64,000 nucleotides of DNA from G963692885 sp964658655 (GTDB lineage: Bacteria > Acidobacteriota > Terriglobia > Terriglobales > Acidobacteriaceae), in NCBI GenBank assembly GCA_964658655.1, contig CAZZZL010000007.1, forward strand, positions 87,581 through 151,580, in the 5' to 3' direction. Both the position numbers and the translations under genes were made by a program. Each line of letters begins with the position of its first letter. The first letter of the stretch is position 1. Of this stretch, positions 26,518-36,212 are shown piece by piece. The notes below the pieces were generated by a model. The model saw only the letters and a list, made by a program, of their open reading frames with translations, searched no databases and had not been told where the DNA came from.

Positions 26518-27669
26518 CTACTCTTTTCGCGAAGGAATAGTCGACCAGATCTCCGGATCTTCCTCGCCCAGCACCCACGCGCAAATTCCCTGCAATCCAC
26601 TCTCTTGTGCCAGTCGATAACGATCGGCGAACGCCCGCTTATCTGTAAAGAAAATCCACTCGCGCATCTGGTCGCGGTAAAAGTAGAACCACGGCGTATG
26701 GTCTTCCTCATCCCACTGCAGATGACCACCATACGTGTCCCGAAGAAATGCAGCATTCGGCTCTGAAATATATTCGGCCGTAATGTTCGGCTTCTTCACC
26801 TTCTCACTTAGTCCTGGATCACCCGTGTACCAGTGATAGCCGTACAGGGCTATACCGAGTGACAACTTCTCTTTCGGTACCATGGTCAAGGCGTAAGCAA
26901 GGTTCTGGTTGGTCCACGTCCATCCGCCAACCGGCCCCGGCGCAGTCCAGCGGGTATGCTGGTCATACGTCATCAGGCAGAGCAGGTCGACAGATTCGCC
27001 CAGCGCCTTCAAATCAAATGCGCCGCGCCACTCTTCGAATATCCATTTCGCGAATGGCTGATGCCCTGCATGGCCCGGCGCGTTCGGAACCACCGCAATC
27101 TCCAATTGCAGATGCTCCTTGTGGAGAGCTGCAGCAGTAGTCTTCACAGCTGCCGACAACGCATCGCGATCCGTCCACATGATGTCCTCCAGATCAAACT
27201 GAAAACCGTCGTAGCCGTTCTCTTTGCACTCGCGAATCAGTGCATTGTTCATCTCCGCTTGCGCCTTGGTATCCGACAACAGCAGGTGCACCGCATCTTT
27301 GTCGAAGAGCGCAACGATCGGCACCACAGATACGTGAGACTTCTTCGCTGCCGCGAGCACAACCGGGTCGGCTTCTCCCCACACCATCCCTGCCGCGTCG
27401 ACGCTGTACCACGTGGGCACGAGGATATCCACCTGGTTCCTGTGTGCCAGAAAATCATGCGCTCCACTCGCACCATCCTGCATGTAAAACATCGTCTTTA
27501 CGGAATGGGCGGGCGCCTGCTGGGCACTCGCACCGTAAGTTAGAAGGCCACACACGGAAAAGCATAAGAGCGCTTTCACCGCATGGTTACGGACTGCAAC
27601 AATTAAACCGGGCGCGCTCGACGATAAGGCAGAAGACGGAGGGAATGGCATGGCTAGAGAATCGGACAA
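26518..27669 (-). CDS. Secreted glycoside hydrolase family 18 protein
   Basis: This 383-residue protein has a hydrophobic segment at about residues 32-48 ending in YGASA, a plausible signal peptide; an ATG six codons in would shorten the leader. YDGFQFDLEDI near residue 155 is the GH18 active-site strand DGxxxDxE with the catalytic Glu, and LCLMTYDQHTRW near 232 is the conserved tyrosine strand. The sequence is closer to YaaH/SleL-type GH18 enzymes than to classical chitinases. It should cleave beta-1,4 bonds next to N-acetylglucosamine by a substrate-assisted mechanism. It is divergent from the GlcNAc-kinase-like gene across 89 bases. Endo-acting release of N-glycans is possible but not shown. 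Confidence 0.85.
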   Translation of the reverse strand: MSDSLAMPFPPSSALSSSAPGLIVAVRNHAVKALLCFSVCGLLTYGASAQQAPAHSVKTMFYMQDGASGAHDFLAHRNQVDILVPTWYSVDAAGMVWGEADPVVLAAAKKSHVSVVPIVALFDKDAVHLLLSDTKAQAEMNNALIRECKENGYDGFQFDLEDIMWTDRDALSAAVKTTAAALHKEHLQLEIAVVPNAPGHAGHQPFAKWIFEEWRGAFDLKALGESVDLLCLMTYDQHTRWTAPGPVGGWTWTNQNLAYALTMVPKEKLSLGIALYGYHWYTGDPGLSEKVKKPNITAEYISEPNAAFLRDTYGGHLQWDEEDHTPWFYFYRDQMREWIFFTDKRAFADRYRLAQESGLQGICAWVLGEEDPEIWSTIPSRKE

Positions 27670-27758
27670 ACCAGCATTTTCTGCAAGCTGAAGTCAGACT
27701 TGCCGAACCAGCATAGTAGTCTCGAAGAGAAGTTAGAATCGCGGAGGAAAAGCAGTCG

Positions 27759-28676
27759 ATGAGTTTTTTTCTGGCAGTGGACGCAGGCGGTACCAAGACC
27801 GATTACGCGCTGGTCGACGACACCCGGGTCCTGGCGCGGGTCCGTACCGGTACCATCAAGCGCATGCGTACAGACTCGTCCACTGCCTTGAAAAATCTCG
27901 ACCAGGCCTTTCATGACCTGACGGATTCCAGCGGCGTTTCGATGCATCAGATCAACCGCACCTGCATTGGTGCCGCTGGCAATACTGTTCCCCTCGTGCA
28001 CGACTTCTACATGAGCGAATTCACTACCAGGGTTTCTGGTGAAGTGATTGTCGTGAATGACGTGGACATCGCACTGGACGCGGCCTTCAGCGGCAAGCCA
28101 GGCGTACTGGTCCTGGCGGGAACAGGCTCGAATGTGGCGGGTCGCAAGGAAGATGGCACTGTGACGACGGCCGGCGGCTGGGGTCCAGCTCTCGCAGATC
28201 AGGGCTCCGGACATCGCATCGGCCATGAAGGCCTGCGCGCGGCATTCATGGCCATAGATGAAGGTGAACCGACGACCCTCACCGAATCCATCCTGAACTT
28301 CTGGCACCTTCATTCCATCGACGATCTTGTCGACTACGCGAACCGTACACCCGCTCCGGATTTTTCCGCCCTTACCAAACTGGTCGTTCAGTGCGCAGAC
28401 GCTGGTGACGCAGTCGCTCGCCGTGCGTTGGAGCGTGAAGGCCACGAGCTGGCACACCTGGCGACACTGATCATTCACCGGCTGCGCGGCAGTTCACAAA
28501 ACACCAGCTGGATTCCATCGGTCGCCTTCGCAGGAAGTATCTGTGAGAACGTAGCGGCGGTACGCGGCGTCATGATCGGAAAGCTTGACGAAAACTTCCC
28601 CGGCATCCAGACCCTGCCCGGAGTCGTTGATCCTATTGCAGGGGCAATCTGGCGCGCGCGTTCAGGCGGCAAATAA
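27759..28676 (+). CDS. N-acetylglucosamine kinase-like protein (BadF/BadG/BcrA/BcrD ATPase family)
   Basis: This 305-residue protein starts with FLAVDAGGTKTDYAL, the phosphate-1 loop of the ASKHA fold. VLVLAGTGSNVAGR near residue 115 is the phosphate-2 loop and GGWGPALADQGSG near 142 contains the conserved sugar-contact segment of GlcNAc kinases. It would phosphorylate GlcNAc to GlcNAc-6-phosphate with ATP in the cytoplasm. GGAGG precedes the ATG. Its position beside GH18 and in the same region as GH20 and GH92 fits use of GlcNAc released from glycans. The convergent regulator gene ends 26 bases away. Confidence 0.85.
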   Translation: MSFFLAVDAGGTKTDYALVDDTRVLARVRTGTIKRMRTDSSTALKNLDQAFHDLTDSSGVSMHQINRTCIGAAGNTVPLVHDFYMSEFTTRVSGEVIVVNDVDIALDAAFSGKPGVLVLAGTGSNVAGRKEDGTVTTAGGWGPALADQGSGHRIGHEGLRAAFMAIDEGEPTTLTESILNFWHLHSIDDLVDYANRTPAPDFSALTKLVVQCADAGDAVARRALEREGHELAHLATLIIHRLRGSSQNTSWIPSVAFAGSICENVAAVRGVMIGKLDENFPGIQTLPGVVDPIAGAIWRARSGGK

Positions 28677-28702
28677 CTGCCGGGCTTGTTCAATGGTTTT
28701 CT

Positions 28703-29488
28703 TTAAACGGCTACGACTTCGACACCGATCTGTCTGAACTTGGCTACCATCTCGTCCGAGACTCCATCATCCGTGATCAGCATGTTCACCCTCTTCGCCG
28801 GGCAAATCACTGCCGGACTTACCATCCCGACTTTGCTTGAATCTGCCAGCACCACCACTTGCCTGGACTGATCGGCCATCGCACGGAAGACCGCGGCTTC
28901 ATCCGGCTCGATCGTGGTTGCACCGCGCTCTGCATCAATGCCGCAGACGCCGATGAATACCCGGTCCATCACCAGCAGCTTGAGCGACTCGCTTGCCGCC
29001 GAACCGATCAGCGAGAATGCTCCCGCCCAGCGCATACTGCCGCCAGTCATGTTCACGGCAAGGCCGGCGCTTGCGCTCAATTCCATGCCGATATTAACGG
29101 CATTCGTCACCACCCGCAGGTTGCTTCGCGAGCGCAGGCAGCGGGCAAGCTGCGTAGTGGTTGTGCCTGCCGTCAGGCCAATTGTCTCACCGTCGTCGAT
29201 CATCGCCGCAGCCGCCATCCCGATGCGCTGCTTCTCCTGAGCAAAGCGATCTTCACGAATCTGGAACGAAGCATCGAAACGGAACGGCTCATACACTGCC
29301 TGCTCCGCCAGCAACGCGCCACCATGTGTGCGATGCACAAGTCCGCGCTCCTCAAGTCTCATCAGGTCGCGCCGAACACTCGCAGGAGAGGTCCCGAAAA
29401 CTCCTGTCAAATCCTCGATGGATGTTTTGCCATCACGCAGCAGCAGCCGCAGAATCTCTTTCGCCCGCCGGTCTGTCTTCGAGGACAT
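28703..29488 (-). CDS. DeoR-family transcriptional regulator
   Basis: This 261-residue protein has full family length. Residues about 8-58 form the winged helix (TSIEDLTGVFGTSPASVRRD), followed by RTHGGALL, the DeoR signature. The C-terminal sugar-phosphate sensor domain shows DDGETIGLTAGTTTTQLA near residue 95 and FIGVCGIDAERGAT near 175. Members repress sugar catabolic genes until a phosphorylated sugar binds. It follows the CutC gene by 11 bases on the same strand, so the two form an operon. The likely targets are the adjacent GH18, kinase or CutC promoters. I could not identify an operator. Confidence 0.9.
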   Translation of the reverse strand: MSSKTDRRAKEILRLLLRDGKTSIEDLTGVFGTSPASVRRDLMRLEERGLVHRTHGGALLAEQAVYEPFRFDASFQIREDRFAQEKQRIGMAAAAMIDDGETIGLTAGTTTTQLARCLRSRSNLRVVTNAVNIGMELSASAGLAVNMTGGSMRWAGAFSLIGSAASESLKLLVMDRVFIGVCGIDAERGATTIEPDEAAVFRAMADQSRQVVVLADSSKVGMVSPAVICPAKRVNMLITDDGVSDEMVAKFRQIGVEVVAV

Positions 29489-29499
29489 CAGCCCTTACC

Positions 29500-30255
29500 T
29501 CAATCCGCAGTTGGAATAGTCTGGCCCTGCAACGCATGACCCAGGGCTCTTACGTCTTCTGCCAACACTTCATATCGTGCAAACTCATCGGCGCCTTCAT
29601 CGCCCAGATGCAGTCCGGGTTTCCGATACGTAACCGGACTTGCCGTCTTGCGTCGCAGGGACGCATGAAATTCGGTGGCGCCCGTCTTCTGCGCGACCTC
29701 TGCAATATTGCTTTCGCGAATGCGCCCGCAGACCATCACCTGGATACGTTTATGTGCCTGCCTCACCAGGCTCCTGATATGTTCGGAGGCCTCCATGGCC
29801 GTCTGCATACCGCCGGAGGTCAGCACACGTTCGGCCCCGGTCGCAACTACCTGTTCGAGGGCCTCTTCCATATTCGGCGTCCAGTCAATGGCGCGGTGAA
29901 ACGTCACTCCCATCGGGTGCGCCAGTTCTACCAGGTCCCTGGTTCGCTCCACATCGATGCGCCCATCTTTATGGAGAAGGCCCAGGACGACTCCATCCAC
30001 ACCCTGCATTTTTGCTTCTTTTAGATCTCTGCGCATGATGCGGTATTCATCCGCCGTATAGAAAAAGTCGCCGGCTCGGGGACGGACCATCGCATAAATG
30101 GGAATAGTCAACGCATCCCTTACTGCGCTGATCAAGCCCGCACTCGGTGTCGTACCGCCCTCGGAAAGAGCCGCACACAATTCAACCCGCTGCGCTCCGC
30201 CACTCTCCGCAGCCTTCGCGGATGCGAGCGACTCGACACAGATTTCAAGGATCAT
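29500..30255 (-). CDS. cutC: CutC family TIM-barrel protein
   Basis: This is a 251-residue protein from the ATG at 30255, preferred because GGAAAG lies just upstream; the frame is open to a TTG at 30288. It starts ILEICVESLASAKAAESGGA, and VELCAALSEGGTTPS follows, both diagnostic of CutC. MVRPRAGDFFYT and TFHRAIDW are further family motifs. CutC was named for copper tolerance, but its activity is unproven. Here it is co-transcribed with a DeoR sugar regulator inside a glycan-use region, which fits a sugar-related role better. A strong terminator separates it from the TonB-dependent receptor gene upstream. Confidence 0.9.
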   Translation of the reverse strand: MILEICVESLASAKAAESGGAQRVELCAALSEGGTTPSAGLISAVRDALTIPIYAMVRPRAGDFFYTADEYRIMRRDLKEAKMQGVDGVVLGLLHKDGRIDVERTRDLVELAHPMGVTFHRAIDWTPNMEEALEQVVATGAERVLTSGGMQTAMEASEHIRSLVRQAHKRIQVMVCGRIRESNIAEVAQKTGATEFHASLRRKTASPVTYRKPGLHLGDEGADEFARYEVLAEDVRALGHALQGQTIPTAD

Positions 30256-30309
30256 TCGTCTTTCCATCCAGATCAGTGCCGCAACCAAAATACATCACAA
30301 TCACAAACT

Positions 30310-30361
30310 AAAAAAAATTATGCGTGGATGCTTGCAGCATGCCGCCTGCAAACATCCACGC
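30310..30361 (-). terminator. Strong rho-independent terminator after the TonB-dependent receptor
   Basis: GCGTGGATG (30322-30330) pairs with CATCCACGC (30353-30361) and TTGCAG (30332-30337) pairs with CTGCAA (30346-30351), giving a 16-base-pair stem with one mismatch and an 8-base loop. On the minus strand it is followed by ATAATTTTTTTT. It lies 8 bases after the receptor stop codon. Confidence 0.92.
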
Positions 30362-30368
30362 AACTAGT

Positions 30369-33300
30369 CTAGAACGAGTAGCGAGCCGAGAACTGCAAGT
30401 GACGCTCCTGCGACCGGATACTATTCTGGCTGCCAATCTGCCCGAAGGTGCCGTCCGTAATCCCGGTATCAGGATTGCCATAGCTGACGATGTTCATTGC
30501 GTTAAACGCGTCGAAACGGAAACCGATCGACTGCTCGCGCACGATATGGAAATCCTTGAACGCGGAAGCATCCACGTTCAAATATCCCGGACCGCGCACG
30601 GCGCCATTGCGTGAGGAACCGAAAGCGTTACTCGCTGGCACACCGAACGCGCAGAGACCGTTATCAACGCCGGCCGCCGTGCAGGGTACAGCAGATGGAT
30701 CCGTACCGAACCAGTGATTGATATCGCGGTGAACAATCTTCAATTTCCTATACTGGTTCGGCCGAGATATTCCGTAACTATTCGAGTTATTGCCCGGTCC
30801 TGTAAGGGTCTCAGGAAAACCCGAATAACCTACACCGGCGACGGCAACCTTCCAGCCACCGATCACCTCATCAACCACTCGGTTGACACCAGAGAAATAT
30901 TCTTGTCCGCGACCGACAGGTAGCGCGTACACGCCGGTACCAGAAACGTTGTGGCGAACATCGTAGCCTGCAGGACCATAATCCGCCGCACTGTCATAGT
31001 AGTTCTGAAATGCGCCGCTATACCCGCTTACGTTCAGTCCGTAGTTACCCAGGCTATTCGTCATGGCGCGGCCGTAAGTGTAGTTCAAAGTAAATTCAAG
31101 ACCGTGATTGAGCCGTTGCCGCAGTGTAGACTCCATCGCATTGAAGTTCATCATCGCGCGTGACTCTGTAATCAGCAGTCCAGTCGCGCCAAGACCAAGG
31201 TTGGCATTGTTGTAAAACGGCGCAGTCGTCTGGTCGCCGTTTACCAGGTACTGGTTTACGTTGCCATAGTCTTCGATATGTTGCCCCTGCTCGCCCAGGT
31301 ACCCGACCTGCAGCGAAGTGGAGCGAGTCAGCGCGTACTCCGTCGTCAGGCTCCATTCCTGAACATACGCTGGCTTGATGTTCTGCGGGTAGACGTTGTA
31401 CGAAGACCCGTTGAAGTTAATGTCGCTGCTCGTTGCGCTGAATCCGTCCTCGATCGTGCGGGGTGCGCCACCGCTGGTTGTCGTTGGCGTGAGCGGCTTG
31501 ATATCCACTGCCTGGATGAACGGAGTGATCGAAGTCAACCGCTGGTTTCCCGCATTGCCCTCGAAGAAGCTCGTCGCCCCGTAGCCGCCTCTTACCACGA
31601 AGCGATCGTTCACCTGGTAGGCAAAACCGAGTCGCGGCATGATCTGGGCGTAGTTCGGCTGGTAGCAGGCAGAGTTGCTGCAAACACCCGAACCCGCTGG
31701 CGCCCCTGCCGGGACACTGTGGGCATACACAACCTGTCCGGTCCCGAGCAGTATATTGCCGGTCTTGTTGTTCGCTTCTACCCACGGCTGATCGTATTCG
31801 TAGCGAACGCCGAAGTTGAGCGTCAGGTTGGGCATGACCTTGTAGTCATCCTGCACAAAACCGGCCGCCCTCCATTGCCGCTGGCCAACCAATGTGCCGG
31901 ACGTCGTGATCGCTGCTTCGCTCACGCGATCCAATACAAAATCGGCACCCGAGTATCCGACGCCCGCTTTCAAATTAGGATTACTGGTGTAAGAGCCGTT
32001 GTAATTAAAGGTTCCAAGGTACCCCTGGTTATTGCCCGTCGTGTAGTCATTCTGGTAGCGGACGGCTTGCACTCCCATACTCAGCAGATGATTGCCCTTC
32101 TGCCACGTCAGGTTGTCGATATAGCTGAAGGTGTTATCGATGAGGCTCTGATTATCGCCCGTGGTGCCGACGTCACTCAGGCCACTGCCCAGTCCCTGGT
32201 TCGAGAAACCAACATAAGCCTGCGTGCCGAACGGTATGCCGACCTTCGCGTTGCCCTTCAGTCCAAATAATCCGGTCGGATCAGTCGGCACAGCCTTGTT
32301 CCACGTTGTACGAGTGAAGCCGACACGCGCAGAGTTGATAATCGCCGGAGAAAAAATATGCACCCAGTTCAAGCCACCCAGGATGGTCGGATAAAGGTTC
32401 GTCGAAGGAAAGCTGATAGGAAGGACGGCAACACTTCCGTCGTAAGCGGTGGACATCGAGTAGAAGCCGGTGATCTTATCAGCCGCTCGTGGATCGAACT
32501 CAACCTTCACATCGCCCTGGTTATTCGCGCTGAAGTTGCGGTTCGGTGCCTGGTAGTTACTGTTGATGATCCCGTCGGTCGGTGTCGCGTTGGGCAATGG
32601 GTAAAGGCTCGGATTGGCGAACAGGAATTTTGCCACAGGGTTAGTGGGCAGGCCAACATTGTTATTCTTGTAGATCGCAAAATGATTCTGCGAATCGTAG
32701 AGCTGGATTGGTGTGGTTTCAGCGCCGGAAAGCAACACGGAGAAGTCGCCGTTGCGCATGGCGGAGGTGAAGACGCTCGCCGTGCCGATACCGCCCTTGT
32801 GATAACGCGAGCCAAGGTAATCGACGAAGAAGAACAACTTGTCTTTCTTGATCGGACCACCAAACGTTCCTCCAAACTGCGCCTGCGAAAACGGATTAAT
32901 CGCAATTTTCGGAGTCGAGTTGTTGTTCGTCCAGGAGTTCGCATTGTAATTCGCGTTCTGCTCGTAGCCGTAGACCGATCCGTGGAAGCTGTTCGTACCA
33001 CTCTTCAATACGCTGACAACTCCACCGCCATTGACGTTGCCGTAATCGGCCGGGGAGTTTGCGCTCAGTACCTTGATCTCCTGCAGGGATTCCGGCGCAG
33101 GAGTGTATGCGATCAGGTTGTTCTGCGTCTCGTTCATATCGATGCCGTCCAGCGTGTAATTGTTGGACTGTGCACGATTGCCATTCATGTTCGGTGTATC
33201 GGTAAAATAGGTGCTTCGCTCCGTGCTCTGCGTGCCGGATGTTCCGGCCGTATCAACGGAACCCGGAACATACAGTGTCAGCGCAGAGAAATCGAGTCCA

Positions 33301-33752
33301 TTCAGCGGCACGTTTGCAATGGCGTTCGATGTAAACGTCGTGCCGAGGTTCGCATTCTCTGTGTTCAAAATCGGCGGTGCAGTTGTAACGTCGACGGTGG
33401 TTGACGCATTCCCGACCGTCAATTTCACGTTGAAGTTGGCAATCTGCAAAACTTCCAGGCTGAATGGCGGCAATGTCTCTTTATTAAACCCGTTTGCTTC
33501 GATGGAAACCTGGTAGCGGCCGATGGGCAGAAACTGGATGCGATAAGCGCCACTCGCATTCGTGGTCACTTGCGAATCGACGCCCGTATCTAGATCATGC
33601 GCAACGACGGTAGCGCCGGCGATCACGGCGCCGCTTGCGTCGGTTACGGAGCCAGTTACGGAACCGGTGACAGTTTGCGCCACCAGTGCCGAGGTGCTCA
33701 GCACGGTCGCCATCATACAAAGGGAAATACGGTGCATCGAATTCAGCTTCAT
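30369..33752 (-). CDS. Oar-like TonB-dependent receptor with carboxypeptidase regulatory domain
   Basis: This is a 1127-residue protein from the ATG at 33752, supported by GAGGA five bases upstream and a signal peptide that starts there (to about residue 25, STSALVAQ). The frame stays open to 33863, which is probably untranslated. Residues about 28-110 are a CarboxypepD_reg Ig-like domain (GSVTDASGAVIAGATV). A plug domain follows (NTLDGIDMNETQ-like segment near residue 240), then a large beta-barrel ending in an aromatic residue (RYSF). These acidobacterial outer-membrane receptors are thought to import oligosaccharides or other large ligands. Neighbouring GH51 and CutC/DeoR genes suggest a glycan ligand. 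Confidence 0.9.
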   Translation of the reverse strand: MKLNSMHRISLCMMATVLSTSALVAQTVTGSVTGSVTDASGAVIAGATVVAHDLDTGVDSQVTTNASGAYRIQFLPIGRYQVSIEANGFNKETLPPFSLEVLQIANFNVKLTVGNASTTVDVTTAPPILNTENANLGTTFTSNAIANVPLNGLDFSALTLYVPGSVDTAGTSGTQSTERSTYFTDTPNMNGNRAQSNNYTLDGIDMNETQNNLIAYTPAPESLQEIKVLSANSPADYGNVNGGGVVSVLKSGTNSFHGSVYGYEQNANYNANSWTNNNSTPKIAINPFSQAQFGGTFGGPIKKDKLFFFVDYLGSRYHKGGIGTASVFTSAMRNGDFSVLLSGAETTPIQLYDSQNHFAIYKNNNVGLPTNPVAKFLFANPSLYPLPNATPTDGIINSNYQAPNRNFSANNQGDVKVEFDPRAADKITGFYSMSTAYDGSVAVLPISFPSTNLYPTILGGLNWVHIFSPAIINSARVGFTRTTWNKAVPTDPTGLFGLKGNAKVGIPFGTQAYVGFSNQGLGSGLSDVGTTGDNQSLIDNTFSYIDNLTWQKGNHLLSMGVQAVRYQNDYTTGNNQGYLGTFNYNGSYTSNPNLKAGVGYSGADFVLDRVSEAAITTSGTLVGQRQWRAAGFVQDDYKVMPNLTLNFGVRYEYDQPWVEANNKTGNILLGTGQVVYAHSVPAGAPAGSGVCSNSACYQPNYAQIMPRLGFAYQVNDRFVVRGGYGATSFFEGNAGNQRLTSITPFIQAVDIKPLTPTTTSGGAPRTIEDGFSATSSDINFNGSSYNVYPQNIKPAYVQEWSLTTEYALTRSTSLQVGYLGEQGQHIEDYGNVNQYLVNGDQTTAPFYNNANLGLGATGLLITESRAMMNFNAMESTLRQRLNHGLEFTLNYTYGRAMTNSLGNYGLNVSGYSGAFQNYYDSAADYGPAGYDVRHNVSGTGVYALPVGRGQEYFSGVNRVVDEVIGGWKVAVAGVGYSGFPETLTGPGNNSNSYGISRPNQYRKLKIVHRDINHWFGTDPSAVPCTAAGVDNGLCAFGVPASNAFGSSRNGAVRGPGYLNVDASAFKDFHIVREQSIGFRFDAFNAMNIVSYGNPDTGITDGTFGQIGSQNSIRSQERHLQFSARYSF

Positions 33753-34055
33753 CCAATCCTCGCTTGACCCAGGCTCGCAGGGACACAACTCCGCGTAGCT
33801 CGCAGTCGCCTGTTCCCTGTCAGCTAAATATCCAGCCACCTGACCAAAGAACGCATGCATCACACTAGGACAAAATGAAGAGATTTGCCAGAAAAATGAT
33901 CAATAACTCTCAAAACATGGCATTACTATCGATTCTCCTCGATTTTTCAGCCAAGCTTGAAGATTTGATGCATATACGAGAATTGACACCGTGGCTGCTT
34001 AAAATTCGCTACCTCGCATGGAAAGCTGGCGTGCCAGAAGCTTTGGCGACGATTG
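33753..34055 (-). other. Leader region of the TonB-dependent receptor gene
   Basis: These 303 bases separate the GH51 stop from the receptor start. The stretch 33870-34000 is clearly AT-richer than its surroundings and is the likeliest place for the receptor promoter. I could not pick a convincing -35/-10 pair. Short frames here (for example 66 codons on the plus strand) show no coding character. Confidence 0.4.
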
Positions 34056-36089
34056 TCACTTCAACGGCAGGCTGAGCACTGTGAAACTGGCATGCGTAAA
34101 GGTGTAGCGGAATTCCACTCCCGCCTTGACCTTCTCCACCTGCGGAGTGACCGCTTCAGGCTCTTCCTCATTGTTTACCGCGTAGAGATCGGGGCTGCTG
34201 AGGGTCTGCGCTTCCCCGATGGTTCCATCAGGCAGACCAGGCAGATGCAGTGTGGCCGAAATGTCTTCAGACTGGCTGCGATTGACGACAAAAATGGTGA
34301 TGGTATGCCCTTCCTTGCTGATAGCCGCATCCACATCCAGATACGGCACGTCCGCGATATCCGGAATTCTGCTCGAGCCATTGTGAATCGAGTAGGAACC
34401 GCTGTCGACCTTCACCGGCAGCAGGCGATCAATAGGCGCGCTGGCAAACATCCCGAGCACGTATGAGGCAGGTGTGCGATAGACGACTCCGCGCTTTTTC
34501 CAGATGCCTCCAAATTCGATAATGCCTGTCATGTCGGAAATCGGCACAAAGCTCGACGAGCGCATGAGCATATTCAAAGTGCCGGCAGTCGTCAGGGCAC
34601 CTGCCAGGTTGTCATACATCGGAATATTGCTGGAATGCTCTCCACCCGGCACGTACAGCCACTCTGTAAAGGCAATCTTCATTGTGTCTTTTTGTGGTGT
34701 GCTCGCAATCTGGTCGCGCATCATGGCCAGCCTGTGCTCCAGTCCCACGGGTAGCGCAAGGGTCGCGGCCGTAATGAACTCTTTCGATGGGTGCTTCAGC
34801 TCAACATCGGAAGTCGTCTCGACAAAGTGCGTCGACAGGTAGTCCGCCGTGCCCGCCGGGTTCGCCAGCTGCTTCGCGTTCCATTGCTCGAAGTGGTCAG
34901 GATCTTGCCCCGTCGCGATCAGCCTTGCCGTCGGATCCAGGGCGCGGATCGCCCTGCTGAATGCGAGTGTGCGGGGCGCTAGCTCGTCAATGGTCGGCCA
35001 GCCCGTATTCCACTCCCCCCAGAGTTCGTTGCCGAGCTCCCAAAGCAGGCCCGCATGCTTCGGCTGAAAATGGTCATCGACATAGCGAACCCACGCGGCG
35101 GCTTCGTCCGGCGTTCCGCTTCCGAGGTTAAGAGCAATCTGTGGTTCGGCGTGAATGAGTTCGCAGAAGCGAAGAAACTCGTCTGTCCCGAACGTGTTGT
35201 ACTCCGGGATGCCCCATGCGACATTCGGCATACTCACGCGCTTGTCGATGGGTCCAACGCCATCGCGCCAGTGGTAGCCGCTGGTAAAGTTACCGCCAAA
35301 GCGCACCACCGGTGTGTGCATGGCCTGCGCCGCGCGGACCATGTCAGGGTCGAGTCCATCGATCGCATCCGACGGCATCAAAGACACCTGGTCGATCAGC
35401 ACCCGCGCATCGCCCTTCACCGCAATGCGAAATTCAGCCTGCTCGAGCGGTGCCAGGGCTTCATCCCGCAGCTCAAGCGTGAAGGAAATTTTCGTCCACG
35501 CTGCAGCACTTGCGTCGATCGCGGCGCTCGCCAGTTCAGCATGCGTTCCGTTGCGGCTCACCAGCGAAACCTTCATGTGTGTTCCACCGGAAAGGTGCCG
35601 CACATAGAGACTGCCCTTGTACGTCAACGCCCGGTGGACAGGCAGGTAAACCCTCTGAACGATGCCTGTTTCCTGGCCTGCAACGCCCATCAACTCCAGT
35701 GAGCGCGAGGAGTTCGCTGCATCACCGTAGTGGAGCTCGTAACGATTTCCCTGGTGCCCTTCAAGTGGCAGCCACGGGAGAGGCAGCCCCAGAGCAGAAG
35801 CCTGGATCAACTCCGGCTCAGCTCGAAGCATGGACTGAACATGCCCCGCATCCCACAACCCCGCCTCAAAGCTGGGATTCTCCAGCACCTCGGCCCACAA
35901 ACCGTTGTAGGTCGAGTTACCAATCGGCTCGAGGAACGACCCGAAAAGTGTTCGAGGAATCTCTTCCTTTGCGGGTCGGCTCAAGTCGATTTCAATGGAA
36001 GCGTCGCCCCTGACCGGTTTCACGGTCATCTGCGCAAGTGCGGAAATAGACAAACAAGCCGATGCTACGATTCCCAGCCAGATCTTCAT
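34056..36089 (-). CDS. Secreted alpha-L-arabinofuranosidase, glycoside hydrolase family 51
   Basis: This 677-residue protein has a signal peptide to about residue 19 (SISALAQ). PRTLFGSFLEPIGNSTYNGL opens the GH51 fold. Residues about 60-240 look like an inserted carbohydrate-binding beta-sandwich. The catalytic residues are visible: the acid/base Glu in ELGNELWGEW near residue 345 and the nucleophile Glu in IAFTEWLYV near 475. It removes terminal arabinofuranose from arabinan, arabinoxylan or arabinogalactan. It is divergent from the isomerase-family gene across 123 bases and lies upstream, on the same strand, of the TonB-dependent receptor. Confidence 0.88.
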   Translation of the reverse strand: MKIWLGIVASACLSISALAQMTVKPVRGDASIEIDLSRPAKEEIPRTLFGSFLEPIGNSTYNGLWAEVLENPSFEAGLWDAGHVQSMLRAEPELIQASALGLPLPWLPLEGHQGNRYELHYGDAANSSRSLELMGVAGQETGIVQRVYLPVHRALTYKGSLYVRHLSGGTHMKVSLVSRNGTHAELASAAIDASAAAWTKISFTLELRDEALAPLEQAEFRIAVKGDARVLIDQVSLMPSDAIDGLDPDMVRAAQAMHTPVVRFGGNFTSGYHWRDGVGPIDKRVSMPNVAWGIPEYNTFGTDEFLRFCELIHAEPQIALNLGSGTPDEAAAWVRYVDDHFQPKHAGLLWELGNELWGEWNTGWPTIDELAPRTLAFSRAIRALDPTARLIATGQDPDHFEQWNAKQLANPAGTADYLSTHFVETTSDVELKHPSKEFITAATLALPVGLEHRLAMMRDQIASTPQKDTMKIAFTEWLYVPGGEHSSNIPMYDNLAGALTTAGTLNMLMRSSSFVPISDMTGIIEFGGIWKKRGVVYRTPASYVLGMFASAPIDRLLPVKVDSGSYSIHNGSSRIPDIADVPYLDVDAAISKEGHTITIFVVNRSQSEDISATLHLPGLPDGTIGEAQTLSSPDLYAVNNEEEPEAVTPQVEKVKAGVEFRYTFTHASFTVLSLPLK

Positions 36090-36212
36090 CGCTTAGTTAG
36101 CCTCCGATTACTGCGTGAATGCGCCAATTCTTTCCAATGGGTCTGAAGCATGTAACCTGTTTGGACATTTCCGAACAGCCGGGCACGTTGCCACTGTTCA
36201 ACGCCACCAGCC

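Noticed and set aside
31278..33404. Long plus-strand open frames (330 and 348 codons) opposite the TonB-dependent receptor
   Set aside because: They are antisense to a well-supported gene, lack ribosome sites and have Arg/Val-rich low-quality sequence typical of shadow frames.
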